From: an uncultured Solirubrobacterales bacterium
Lineage (GTDB): Bacteria; Actinomycetota; Thermoleophilia; Solirubrobacterales; 70-9
Direction: 5' to 3'
Assembly (NCBI GenBank): GCA_937910825.1
Contig: CALEMO010000368.1
Location: 1-12,608, forward strand
Length of the DNA stretch: 12,608 nucleotides
This document shows positions 1 through 6,520 of this stretch, in pieces (position 1 is the first letter of the stretch; every line of letters begins with the position of its first letter). The position numbers and the translations under genes are program-made. The notes under the pieces were generated by a model, which was given only the letters and a program-made list of their open reading frames with translations, had not been told where the DNA came from and searched no databases.

Positions 1-658
1 GAAGGATGCCGGGCTCGACACCTTACCGGGAACCGCTGCCGAAGTGCTCGACGACGGCGTTCGTCAGCGGATCTCACCGAACAAGCTTCCAGTCGCGCGC
101 TGGGTCGAGATCATCGAGGCCTGTCACGCTTCGGGTTTGCGTTCAACTTCGACTGTGATGTTCGGGCATATAGAGGAACCAAGGGAACTCGCCCGCCACA
201 TGGAGGTGATTCGTTCGCTCCAGGAACGCACCGGCGGCATCACCGAGTTCGTGCCGCTCAGCTTCATCCCCTTCAATACGCTGCTCGGGCGGACCCACGG
301 GGTTGAGGAGATCTCGATCGAAGAGAACTTGAAGCACACGGCGGCTTTCCGTCTGGCACTCGGGCGTTCGATAACGAATCTCCAGGCGAGCTGGGTCAAG
401 ATGGGCCTCGAAGGTGCCACCGAAGCCCTGCGCTGGGGAGTCAACGACCTCGGCGGAACGCTGATGGAAGAAAGTATTTCCCGAATGGCCGGGTCGCTGC
501 ATGGGGTAAGGCTCGAAGTCGAGGAACTCGTCGACGCTGCGTATCGAGCCGGCCGCCAGGCTGCCCAGCGCGATACCGGCTACGGAATCATACAGCGCTT
601 CCCGGATCCGGCAGCTCCGCTGATGGAACTTGCCGGTTCCCTGGTCAAGCCCTTCTAG
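1..658 (+). CDS. fbiC: FbiC/CofH C-terminal part (Fo synthase), 5'-truncated
   Basis: This is the C-terminal region of the radical-SAM enzyme that joins 5-amino-6-(D-ribitylamino)uracil to a tyrosine-derived fragment to make Fo, the deazaflavin chromophore of F420. The reading frame is open from base 2 and continues beyond the left edge, so the GTG at 44 is an internal valine and not the start. Family blocks visible are DTLPGTAAEVLDD at the edge, RISPNKLP, STVMFGHIEEP, FVPLSFIPFNT and NLQASWVKMG, followed by a helical tail ending in TGYGII. The radical-SAM CxxxCxxC cluster motif would lie upstream, outside the window. Whether the gene is a fused CofG-CofH (FbiC) or a separate CofH cannot be decided here. 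Its TAG stop at 656-658 lies in the CTAG that also holds the stop of the opposing cofE gene, so the two genes converge with a 4-base overlap and no room for a terminator. Confidence 0.93.
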   Translation, partial: KDAGLDTLPGTAAEVLDDGVRQRISPNKLPVARWVEIIEACHASGLRSTSTVMFGHIEEPRELARHMEVIRSLQERTGGITEFVPLSFIPFNTLLGRTHGVEEISIEENLKHTAAFRLALGRSITNLQASWVKMGLEGATEALRWGVNDLGGTLMEESISRMAGSLHGVRLEVEELVDAAYRAGRQAAQRDTGYGIIQRFPDPAAPLMELAGSLVKPF

Positions 659-1416
659 CGGAAGAGGTCGTCCTCGGGGGTTCGCAACTGCGCCATGCAG
701 CCACTGCCGTCTTCCGGCACCACGAAACGTTCAAGTCCGCGCAACCGGACCACTGGGGTGCCGCTGGTCTTGTTCCTGACCAGATCAGCTGCGGCTGCAA
801 TTTCGTCGACCACCGCGATGTTGGTGGCTTCGAGCGTATTGCCCGAACGATCAGGCAGACCGCGCCAGTCGTCCAGCGGAGCGATGCCCGCGCAGCCGAT
901 CGCAACCTCGGATTGGCCATGCCTCCAGGCTCGGCCGAAGCTGTCGGAGACGATTACCGCCGGCCTCGTCCCCGTCTCGGCTTCGATCTCCCCCCGAATT
1001 CGCCGGGCCGAGCGGTCGCTGTCGAGCGGTAGCAGGACCACGGATTCGGACTCGACCAGATTTGAAGCGTCGATGCCGGCGTTGGCGCAGACAAAACCAT
1101 GGTGCGTCTCGGTGATCAGGATGCCGCGCGGCCCGTCTTTCCTGACGATCGCGACGCTTTCGGCCATGATCAGTTCGATCACCCGCGAGTCCCGGTTGAG
1201 CTCCATGGCGATCTCCTCGGCAGCCGCGCCAGGAACCACGTCGCTCAGGCGGATCACCCTGTCTTCCGCCTTGGAGACCACCTTCTGGGATATAGCGAGC
1301 ACGTCCCCGGTGGATATCTCCGCGGCATCAGCGATTGCAGCGCCGAGGTTGAAGCCGATGCCTATCTCGGGCAGGCCGGTCACCGCGTGGATCGAGATGT
1401 CGCCAAGGCCGGGCAT
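655..1416 (-). CDS. cofE: CofE/FbiB N-terminal-type F420-0:gamma-glutamyl ligase, stand-alone
   Basis: This 253-residue enzyme adds L-glutamate residues to F420-0 using GTP, the last step of F420 assembly in the cytosol. Family blocks seen are GLPEI at 14-18, GDVLAISQKVVSKAE at 37-51, ILITETHHGFVCANAGID at 99-116, SDSFGRAWRHGQ at 156-167, AIGCAGIAPL and NIAVVDEIAAAADLV. The protein stops after this domain. The C-terminal nitroreductase-like domain found in mycobacterial FbiB, which reduces dehydro-F420-0, is missing and is not in the window. The gene is last in the npdG-fbiA-fbiD-cofE operon. The ATG at 1416-1414 follows the cofC stop by 3 bases, so translational coupling is likely; a weak GGGGA lies upstream inside cofC. 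Its stop codon shares CTAG with the converging fbiC. Confidence 0.95.
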   Translation of the reverse strand: MPGLGDISIHAVTGLPEIGIGFNLGAAIADAAEISTGDVLAISQKVVSKAEDRVIRLSDVVPGAAAEEIAMELNRDSRVIELIMAESVAIVRKDGPRGILITETHHGFVCANAGIDASNLVESESVVLLPLDSDRSARRIRGEIEAETGTRPAVIVSDSFGRAWRHGQSEVAIGCAGIAPLDDWRGLPDRSGNTLEATNIAVVDEIAAAADLVRNKTSGTPVVRLRGLERFVVPEDGSGCMAQLRTPEDDLFR

Positions 1417-1419
1417 AGA

Positions 1420-2061
1420 TCAGATCCCCAGGGCCTTCGCCGTGCGTGGTGCTTCAGCGTTGCCCATATCGATCCGGGTGGTCAGGGCGACCAGGTCGGC
1501 CGGTGTATCGAGATCCAGCGCAAGACCTGGAAGTTCTTCGCTCGTATGCGGTATCTCGGCGTCCCGGGCAAGCGCGAGGTGCCTTTCGCAGCTGCCTTCG
1601 CCGAAAGCAGGCGTGATCGCGCGTGGCGGCGAGAGCACGAGCGCGTTCGTACCGGTGCCATGACGGTCGGGAACCACTGTGACGAAGGGTGTGGGCAGTC
1701 CAGTCAGTAGCCGGTCAAGTTCCCTGGGGTCGAGTAGCGGGCAATCTCCCGGGAGCAGCACGACGCAGGTTGCTCCGAGTTCGATCGCCCGGTCGACTCC
1801 CAGCGATGCGGCACCTGAATGGCTCGCGTCTTCGGGGTCGTGGATCACTTCGGCCCCGAGGTCGTCGGCCAGCTTTGCGGCCGCCTGCTCTCCACTGACC
1901 ACGATCGTCTTGTCGATCATTCGCGATCTGCCGACGGAATCGAGCACGTCGCCGAGCATCGCTTCCACCAGACGCAGGCGCTCATCCTCACCGACCGAGC
2001 CGGCGAGTCTCTGTTTGGCCTGGGTAAAACGCTTAGCCGTGACAATCGCGACAGCATTCAT
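1420..2061 (-). CDS. fbiD: CofC/FbiD, phosphoenolpyruvate or 2-phospho-L-lactate guanylyltransferase
   Basis: This 213-residue GT-A-fold nucleotidyltransferase couples GTP to phosphoenolpyruvate, as known for actinobacterial FbiD, or to 2-phospho-L-lactate, as in archaeal CofC. The product is the activated side-chain donor for FbiA/CofD. Visible motifs are the N-terminal TAKRFTQAKQRLA (8-20), the metal- and nucleotide-binding LLPGDCPLLDP (102-112), VPDRHGTGTNALVL starting at 130, FGEGSCERH, and LDLDTPADL near the end. Substrate choice cannot be read from sequence alone. The ATG overlaps the fbiA stop in an ATGA, a typical translational coupling junction, and its own TGA lies 3 bases before the cofE ATG. 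Confidence 0.93.
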   Translation of the reverse strand: MNAVAIVTAKRFTQAKQRLAGSVGEDERLRLVEAMLGDVLDSVGRSRMIDKTIVVSGEQAAAKLADDLGAEVIHDPEDASHSGAASLGVDRAIELGATCVVLLPGDCPLLDPRELDRLLTGLPTPFVTVVPDRHGTGTNALVLSPPRAITPAFGEGSCERHLALARDAEIPHTSEELPGLALDLDTPADLVALTTRIDMGNAEAPRTAKALGI

Positions 2062-2984
2062 CCGGCCCTCAGCTGTTCCCCCACCTTGAGTACTGCGCGG
2101 CCAACGGTTTTCCTGCTCTCGCGGCTGTGCATCAGGGTGCCGGTCGAAAAGCAGCGCATATCTTCCGGCGGCGGGTCGGGGTCCCCGCTGTCGCAGATCA
2201 TCGCGTCGATCAGGCCGGAGTAAAGGGTCGCCACGCCCGCGGCCGTTGTCGGCCGGTCGACCGCACGCATGAAGTTGTCGGTCGGCCCCTTGATCACCTT
2301 GCCGGCGACATAGGGGCTGACCGCTACGACCGGTGCTTTGGCCTCCGTGATCAGCTCGCGCATGCCCGGAACGGCGAGTATCGGGCCGATGCTGATCACC
2401 GGGTTCGACGGTCCGACCACGATCAGCTCAGCCGCCTGGATCGCGTCCGCAACGTCGGTGGTGGGTGAAGCCTCGGCGATCCCGGCCAGCTCGATGCCTT
2501 CGACTTCGGTCTGGCCACCTTCCTGGATCAAGTAAGCCTGAAGGCTGCGCCACTCACCACTGCTCATGATCCGGGTCCTGACCGGCTCATCCGACATCGG
2601 CAGCACAGTGGCCGAAATACCCAGGCCACGGGCAATCTGGGCCTGGGCGTCGGTCAGGCGTCCGCCTTCGTCGATGAAGTTCCTTCGGTAGAGGCAGGCC
2701 GCGAGATCCAGGTCCGAGAGTGAGAACCAGTCTGGTGATCCGAGCCGGACCAGCCGTTCAAATACCCGAAAGGAGTCATCCTTTATTCCCCATCCACGCA
2801 GCTGGTCAACCTGATCGGCGAGCCAGTAGGTGACCAGGTCCGGATCGGGCGAGACGTATACACCAAGGGTCTCGATGTCGTCACCGGTATTGGCGATCAC
2901 GGCCAGATCGGAGCCGAGCGTTTCCTGCATCCCGGCAGCGAGCTTTGCTCCGCCGGTGCCGCCGGCGAGCAGGACGGTCTTCAC
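2058..2984 (-). CDS. fbiA: FbiA/CofD, (dehydro-)F420-0 synthase (phospholactyl transferase)
   Basis: This 308-residue transferase moves the phosphoenolpyruvyl or phospholactyl group from the CofC/FbiD product onto Fo, giving dehydro-F420-0 or F420-0. The glycine-rich N-terminus GGTGGAKL (8-15), NTGDD (32-36), the LYRRNFIDEGG block, the VVGPSNPVISIGPILAVPG block and VAGKVIKGPTDNFM are hallmarks of the CofD family, and the length is normal. The start codon is GTG (2984-2982), overlapping the npdG TGA in a GTGA. This start places GGTGG at the usual distance from the N-terminus. It is the second gene of the minus-strand F420 operon, and the 4-base overlaps on both sides argue for one transcript and coupled translation. 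Confidence 0.95.
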   Translation of the reverse strand: MKTVLLAGGTGGAKLAAGMQETLGSDLAVIANTGDDIETLGVYVSPDPDLVTYWLADQVDQLRGWGIKDDSFRVFERLVRLGSPDWFSLSDLDLAACLYRRNFIDEGGRLTDAQAQIARGLGISATVLPMSDEPVRTRIMSSGEWRSLQAYLIQEGGQTEVEGIELAGIAEASPTTDVADAIQAAELIVVGPSNPVISIGPILAVPGMRELITEAKAPVVAVSPYVAGKVIKGPTDNFMRAVDRPTTAAGVATLYSGLIDAMICDSGDPDPPPEDMRCFSTGTLMHSRESRKTVGRAVLKVGEQLRAG

Positions 2985-3694
2985 GAGAAAGGGTCGCCCT
3001 CGGGCAGTCCTGTGAATTCGATTCCGGCGTGGGTTTTGTAGCGGATGTTGATCGAGATCAACAGTGGCGTGAGCTGCTCGACGATGCGGGACGTCTCCAG
3101 CGACCCGGCGTTCACGGGTCGCAGGCCGTCGATCATTTCGATCAGCCGTGCGACTTTGGCTTTGTCGACCTTGCGGTCACCGCAGATCGGGACATCCTCG
3201 CCGAGCGTCTTTTCGAGGTCAGCGAGGCCGGGCGCGCTCACGGTATGGAGTGCGGATACGACGGTCACCCCGTCCGGGGCCATCTCCTGCGCCTGCTGTG
3301 CGGCCGAGCCCTGCCAGACACCGATCGTTCTGGTCGCCTTGCCGCTGATTGCTGCCGCCAGCGGCACCGAGCAGTCAACGAGGATCTGGCCTTCGCGAAG
3401 GGCCCCCTTCAGGTTTGTCATATATTCGGACTGATTGCGAAATGGCACGGTGAGAAAGACCACATCCGCCTCAGCCACGGCATCTTCGTTGCTCATGCCG
3501 ACTACCTCGCCGCCTGTCTCTTCGGCAATCCGGGCTGCGGCGTCCCCGGCGCGTCCGGCGTCCCTTGAGCCGATCACCACCCGGGCACCGCTTCTGGCCC
3601 AGCGTTTGGCCAGGCCCGAGCCAAGGGCTCCGGTGCCGCCAATGACGGGGATCGTTGGGGAAGAAGATTCCTCGGGGTTCTGGTTTTCGCTCAT
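2981..3694 (-). CDS. npdG: F420H2:NADP+ oxidoreductase (FNO/NpdG family)
   Basis: This 237-residue Rossmann-fold enzyme passes hydride between F420H2 and NADP+. The nucleotide motif GGTGALGSGLAKR is at 19-31, and GSRD (S43, R44) sits where NADP 2'-phosphate selectivity is set in this family. Later family blocks are VFLTVPFRNQ, VDCSVPLA, GSAAQQAQEM, VVSALHTVSA, ICGDRK, RPVNAGSLETSRIVEQLTPLL and THAGIEFTGL. A hydrophilic Ser/Glu-rich extension of about 13 residues precedes the core. The gene heads the operon npdG-fbiA-fbiD-cofE. It has no clear Shine-Dalgarno sequence, and a TAGACT box ends 8 bases before the ATG, suggesting leaderless or near-leaderless transcription. The divergent thioesterase gene begins 37 bases away. 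Confidence 0.93.
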   Translation of the reverse strand: MSENQNPEESSSPTIPVIGGTGALGSGLAKRWARSGARVVIGSRDAGRAGDAAARIAEETGGEVVGMSNEDAVAEADVVFLTVPFRNQSEYMTNLKGALREGQILVDCSVPLAAAISGKATRTIGVWQGSAAQQAQEMAPDGVTVVSALHTVSAPGLADLEKTLGEDVPICGDRKVDKAKVARLIEMIDGLRPVNAGSLETSRIVEQLTPLLISINIRYKTHAGIEFTGLPEGDPFS

Positions 3695-3702
3695 GGCCCG
3701 GG

Positions 3703-3708
3703 AGTCTA
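3703..3708 (-). promoter_or_regulatory. Putative -10 box of the npdG-fbiA-fbiD-cofE operon
   Basis: Read on the minus strand, TAGACT fits the actinobacterial TAnnnT -10 consensus and ends 8 bases before the npdG ATG. No convincing -35 element is seen (TTCGCC at 3732-3727, 18 bases upstream, is weak), and there is no ribosome binding site. A start of transcription at or next to the ATG would make the mRNA leaderless. The box lies back-to-back with the thioesterase promoter in the 37-bp divergent gap, so the two -10 boxes are only about 11 bases apart. Confidence 0.45.
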
Positions 3709-3719
3709 GCTTCGGCCAC

Positions 3720-3725
3720 TATTCT
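3720..3725 (+). promoter_or_regulatory. Putative leaderless -10 box of the thioesterase-HMG-CoA lyase operon
   Basis: TATTCT lies exactly 6 bases before the ATG at 3732, the spacing expected when transcription begins at the A of the start codon. There is no Shine-Dalgarno sequence between it and the ATG. No clear -35 hexamer is seen. The same TAnnnT-N6-ATG layout recurs at 5127 and 8103. Confidence 0.5.
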
Positions 3726-3731
3726 TGGCGA

Positions 3732-4112
3732 ATGTCACTGGAAGAACTAATTGGAACTGAGCGGGAAGAAAAATTTGCGGTCGAAGGCAGGCTGACGACC
3801 GACGTCGGGGGGACGATCGAAGCGAAGGTACTTTCTACCCCGGGCATGATCGGCATGATGGAGCACAACTCGACCCTGCTAGCCGCACCGCGCCTGCCGG
3901 AGGGCAAGGCGACCGTCGGCTTCGAGGTTTCGATCAAGCACGTCGGCGGCGCGCTTGAAGGCGCTGATTGCGTCGCCTGGTCCCGCCTCGACGAAGTAGT
4001 CGATGGACGCAAACTTCGATTCTCGGTCGAGGTCCGTGAAGGGGAGCGGGTGATCGGCACCGGCATCCACGAGCGCCGGATGATCGCGACCGACGGAGCC
4101 GGGAAAAGCTGA
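3732..4112 (+). CDS. FlK-like acyl-CoA thioesterase (hotdog fold)
   Basis: A 126-residue single-domain protein resembling the fluoroacetyl-CoA thioesterase (FlK) branch of hotdog thioesterases. T36, E44 and H70 fall in LSTPGMIGMMEHNS and VSIKHVGG. Their spacings of 8 and 26 residues equal those of the FlK catalytic residues T42, E50 and H76. The frame is open upstream to 3435 inside npdG on the other strand, but the ATG at 3732 is chosen because a TATTCT box sits 6 bases before it and the N-terminus then has the family length. HMG-CoA lyase follows 2 bases after the stop, so the two are co-transcribed. The likely role is hydrolysis of a short acyl-CoA to spare CoA; the substrate is unknown and fluoroacetyl-CoA itself is improbable outside fluoroacetate producers. 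Confidence 0.8.
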   Translation: MSLEELIGTEREEKFAVEGRLTTDVGGTIEAKVLSTPGMIGMMEHNSTLLAAPRLPEGKATVGFEVSIKHVGGALEGADCVAWSRLDEVVDGRKLRFSVEVREGERVIGTGIHERRMIATDGAGKS

Positions 4113-4114
4113 GC

Positions 4115-5038
4115 ATGTCCGGGCTGCCTGAAAACGTGAAGATTCGCGAAGTCGGCCCCAGGGACGGCTTCCAGAACGAGCCCGAGGTGATCGATACCGA
4201 GGACAAGATCAGGCTGATCAATCTGCTTTCAGCCACCGGGCTGAAGTGCATGGAGGTCACTTCGTTCGTGCGGCCGGACGTGATTCCGCAACTCGCCGAC
4301 GGGCCGCAGGTCCTGGCCGGCATCGAACGGCGCGAAGGAGTCTCGTATTCAGTTCTGATCCCGAACCTGAAAGGACTGGAAAAGGCGCTCGAGTACCGGG
4401 AATACTTTGACGAAGCGAGTTTTTTCCTCTCCGCTTCGGAAACTCACAACATGAAGAACGTCAACCGGAGCGTCGAGGATTCGTTGTCCGGGCTTGAGCA
4501 GACCGTTCCGCTGGCGATTGAGGCGGGCCTGGGCTGCGTGGGCATCATCGCCACTTCATTCGGCTGTCCCTATGAAGGTGTCGTGCCGCAAGAGAAGGTC
4601 TTCGCCCTGGCCGAACGCCTTCGCGCTGCCGGCTGCTCCGAGGTGGGCTTCGGCGATACGACTGGCATGGCCAATCCGCTCCAGGTTCGTGGATTCTTTC
4701 GTGAGGCATTTGCGCGACTCGACGGGGTCGAGCTGACTGCCCATTTTCACGATACGCGTGGTCAGGGGCTGGCCAACGTTCTCGCCGCCCTTGAAGAGGG
4801 CATATCGTCATTCGAATCCAGCTTCGGTGAGCTCGGGGGCTGCCCCGTGCCGCCCGGAGCGACCGGCAACGTCGCCTCGGAAGACGTGGTTTCGATGATC
4901 GGCGAGATGGGCATCGAAACCGGCGTCGACCTGAAAAAACTGATTGCGGCGTCGGCCGAGGCCCAGAGCGTCCTCGGCCGACCGCTCGGCTCGCATGTGC
5001 TCAGGGCCGGCCCGGTTGACTGGCACCCGAGCCGGTGA
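4115..5038 (+). CDS. mvaB: Hydroxymethylglutaryl-CoA lyase (HMGCL/MvaB family)
   Basis: This 307-residue TIM-barrel lyase cleaves 3-hydroxy-3-methylglutaryl-CoA to acetyl-CoA and acetoacetate, the last step of leucine degradation. R16-D17 in VGPRDGFQNE, H210 and H212 in HFHDTRGQG, C243 in ELGGCPVPPGATGN and N252 correspond to human R41, D42, H233, H235, C266 and N275. The H-to-C and C-to-N spacings (33 and 9) are identical. FVRPDVIPQLAD, SETHNMKNVNRS, TSFGCPYEG and GDTTGMANP are further family blocks. The ATG lies 2 bases after the thioesterase stop. The acetoacetate produced can be used by the acetoacetyl-CoA synthetase at 9959-11956. A related DRE-TIM lyase activity on another 3-hydroxyacyl-CoA cannot be excluded. 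Confidence 0.9.
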   Translation: MSGLPENVKIREVGPRDGFQNEPEVIDTEDKIRLINLLSATGLKCMEVTSFVRPDVIPQLADGPQVLAGIERREGVSYSVLIPNLKGLEKALEYREYFDEASFFLSASETHNMKNVNRSVEDSLSGLEQTVPLAIEAGLGCVGIIATSFGCPYEGVVPQEKVFALAERLRAAGCSEVGFGDTTGMANPLQVRGFFREAFARLDGVELTAHFHDTRGQGLANVLAALEEGISSFESSFGELGGCPVPPGATGNVASEDVVSMIGEMGIETGVDLKKLIAASAEAQSVLGRPLGSHVLRAGPVDWHPSR

Positions 5039-5043
5039 GGTGT

Positions 5044-5115
5044 GAAGAGGTGGCCGGCAGCGCGCCTCCCGCCTTACCCACCAAACCCACTCGGCCCGTT
5101 GCCGGACACCTCTTC
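5044..5115. repeat. Long imperfect hairpin / inverted repeat with C-run loop
   Basis: GAAGAGGTGGCCGGCA at 5044-5059 pairs with TGCCGGACACCTCTTC at 5100-5115 with one G/A mismatch. Pairing continues inward to 5066/5093, giving 20 Watson-Crick pairs, one G-T and two mismatches over 23 positions. The 26-base loop has one G and five C-runs. It starts 6 bases after the HMG-CoA lyase stop, so it may be a terminator, although no T-tract follows. The right arm contains the putative -35 hexamer (CGGACA, 5103-5108) of the next gene, so it could equally be a pair of operator half-sites or a cruciform affecting that promoter. Confidence 0.7.
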
Positions 5116-5132
5116 GTGGTTGGCACTAGGGT
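5103..5132 (+). promoter_or_regulatory. Putative leaderless promoter of the NTF2-like gene
   Basis: CGGACA at 5103-5108 and TAGGGT at 5127-5132 are separated by 18 bases. The -10 box ends 6 bases before the ATG at 5139, and no Shine-Dalgarno sequence lies between. The -35 hexamer is within the right arm of the large inverted repeat, which could therefore regulate this promoter. Confidence 0.5.
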
Positions 5133-5138
5133 TCTCGT

Positions 5139-5522
5139 ATGAAAAGCGACCGTTTTAGAGCAGCTGCTGAAGCCAAAGATTTCGAGGCCGGAGAGAGGCT
5201 TTTCGCCGAGCACGTTGTTTTCCGCAGTCCTTTCGTGCACAAGCCCTATGAAGGCAAGGCAGCTTTGCTGTTCCTTCTGGGCAACGTTGTTCAGGTCTTG
5301 GAAAACTTCCGCTACGTCTCTCACGTCGAAACCGGTGATACGGCCGTCTTGCTGTTTGAGGCCGACGTCAACGGCCGCCAGCTCCAGGGGGTCGACATCC
5401 TCAAGTTCGGCGAAGGCGACCTGATCACCGAGATGGCAGTCATGGCCAGGCCGATGACCGGTCTCGCCGCTCTCGGCGAAGAGATGGGCAAGAGGATCGA
5501 AGCTTCCGGCGTCGGCGCCTGA
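5139..5522 (+). CDS. NTF2/SnoaL-like small protein
   Basis: A 127-residue protein with the cone-shaped NTF2/SnoaL-like fold signature: an N-terminal helix, then FAEHVVFRSPFVHKPYEGK around residues 23-41, a VLENFRYVSHVETGDTAVLLFEA strand pair and a VDILKFGEGDLITEMAVMARP C-terminal block. Family members include isomerases, hydrolases and binding proteins, so no reaction can be assigned. It has no signal peptide or membrane segment and is probably cytosolic. The start is fixed by the ATG placed 6 bases after a TAGGGT box. It is monocistronic or weakly linked to the next gene, which has its own ribosome binding site and a possible promoter. Confidence 0.82.
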   Translation: MKSDRFRAAAEAKDFEAGERLFAEHVVFRSPFVHKPYEGKAALLFLLGNVVQVLENFRYVSHVETGDTAVLLFEADVNGRQLQGVDILKFGEGDLITEMAVMARPMTGLAALGEEMGKRIEASGVGA

Positions 5523-5523
5523 G

Positions 5524-5602
5524 CCGACCCTGAGGGTTAATCCACGTTAGGCTCCCAAGCCGGTCGCCCGGACACTCTGGGCATGAAAATTCTTACAGGA
5601 GG
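5524..5602 (+). promoter_or_regulatory. Putative promoter and strong Shine-Dalgarno of the hydroxybutyryl-CoA dehydrogenase operon
   Basis: CCGACC (5524-5529) and TAGGCT (5548-5553) are 18 bases apart and could form a weak -35/-10 pair. AGGAGG at 5597-5602, 9 bases before the ATG at 5612, is the strongest ribosome binding site in the window. This gene therefore has a leader of roughly 50 bases, in contrast to the leaderless neighbours. A small palindrome ACCCTGAGGGT (5527-5537) overlaps the -35 region and might be an operator; this is inference. Confidence 0.4.
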
Positions 5603-5611
5603 AACGCCTCG

Positions 5612-6496
5612 ATGGAGATCAAGAAGGTTGGGGTCGTCGGCTGCGGCCTGATGGGTCACGGAATCACTCAGGTCAGCGCACAGGCCGGCTACGACGTGGT
5701 GGTGGCCGAGACTTCGCAGGACAAGCTCGATGCCGGCATCGGCAAGATCGAAAAGCAGCTCGCCCGCGCTGTCGACAAAGGCAAAATCGAGCAGCCCGCG
5801 GCCGATGAAATCCGCAGGCGGATCAGCCCGACCCTGGATCTCTCTGATTTCGCTGACTGTGACCTGGTCATCGAAGCGATCAGCGAGGACCTCGACCTCA
5901 AGCTCGAAGTCTGGGAGAAGCTGGACGGCATCGTCAAGGGCGACGCCTATTTCGCCACCAATACTTCCTCGCTGCCAGTGATCAACCAGGCGGCGGTGAC
6001 AACCCGTCCCGCACAGTTCCTCGGACTGCATTTCTTCAATCCCGTGCAGGTTATGCCGCTGATGGAAGTCATCCAGTCGGTCACCACTTCGCCCGAGGCG
6101 ATGGCCGCCGGCCTTGCATTTGGCGAGAAGCTGAAGAAGCAGACCGTTGCGACCAAGGACAAGGCCGGTTTCATCGTCAACCGCCTGCTCGTTCCTTACC
6201 TGCTGGACGGCATCCGCGGCCTGGAAGAGGGAATCGGCTCGATCGACGAAATCGACGCCGCGATGAAGGCCGGCGCCGGGCACCCGATGGGTCCGCTCAC
6301 GCTTGCGGACTTCGTCGGCCTTGACACCCTGATGTCGATCTCCAACGTGATGTTCGACGAGTTCCGTGAGCGCCGCTTCGCTGCCCCGCCGACCCTGCGA
6401 AAGATGGTTGCCGCCGGTTTTTACGGCAAGAAGTCCGGCCGTGGTTTCTACGACTATTCCGGTGAGAATCCGGTCCCGGTTAACCCGGGACTCTAG
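5612..6496 (+). CDS. 3-hydroxybutyryl-CoA dehydrogenase
   Basis: This 294-residue NAD(P)-dependent enzyme interconverts 3-hydroxybutyryl-CoA and acetoacetyl-CoA. The Rossmann motif GVVGCGLMGHGI is at 7-18. Catalytic residues fit human HAD exactly by spacing: S119 (NTSSLP), H140 and E152 (LHFFNPVQVMPLMEVI) and N190 (FIVNRLL) correspond to S137, H158, E170 and N208. The C-terminal helical dimerisation domain contains HPMGPLTLADFVGLD and ends in GFYGKKSGRGFYDYS. The ATG at 5612 has AGGAGG 9 bases upstream. The carboxylase beta gene follows after 24 bases, so the two form an operon. Its substrate links it to the acetoacetate-producing lyase and the acetoacetate-activating ligase nearby. Confidence 0.93.
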   Translation: MEIKKVGVVGCGLMGHGITQVSAQAGYDVVVAETSQDKLDAGIGKIEKQLARAVDKGKIEQPAADEIRRRISPTLDLSDFADCDLVIEAISEDLDLKLEVWEKLDGIVKGDAYFATNTSSLPVINQAAVTTRPAQFLGLHFFNPVQVMPLMEVIQSVTTSPEAMAAGLAFGEKLKKQTVATKDKAGFIVNRLLVPYLLDGIRGLEEGIGSIDEIDAAMKAGAGHPMGPLTLADFVGLDTLMSISNVMFDEFRERRFAAPPTLRKMVAAGFYGKKSGRGFYDYSGENPVPVNPGL

Positions 6497-6520
6497 GCAC
6501 GGGGCCGGGGGAGAACGGCT

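Noticed and set aside
695..1663. Plus-strand reading frame of 322 codons across cofE and cofC
   Set aside because: Ser/Ala/Arg-rich translation typical of a GC-rich shadow; it spans two clear minus-strand genes.
3435..3731. Upstream extension of the thioesterase frame into npdG
   Set aside because: The extension is antisense to a well-conserved gene and would add about 99 residues unlike the family; the ATG at 3732 with its TATTCT box fits better.
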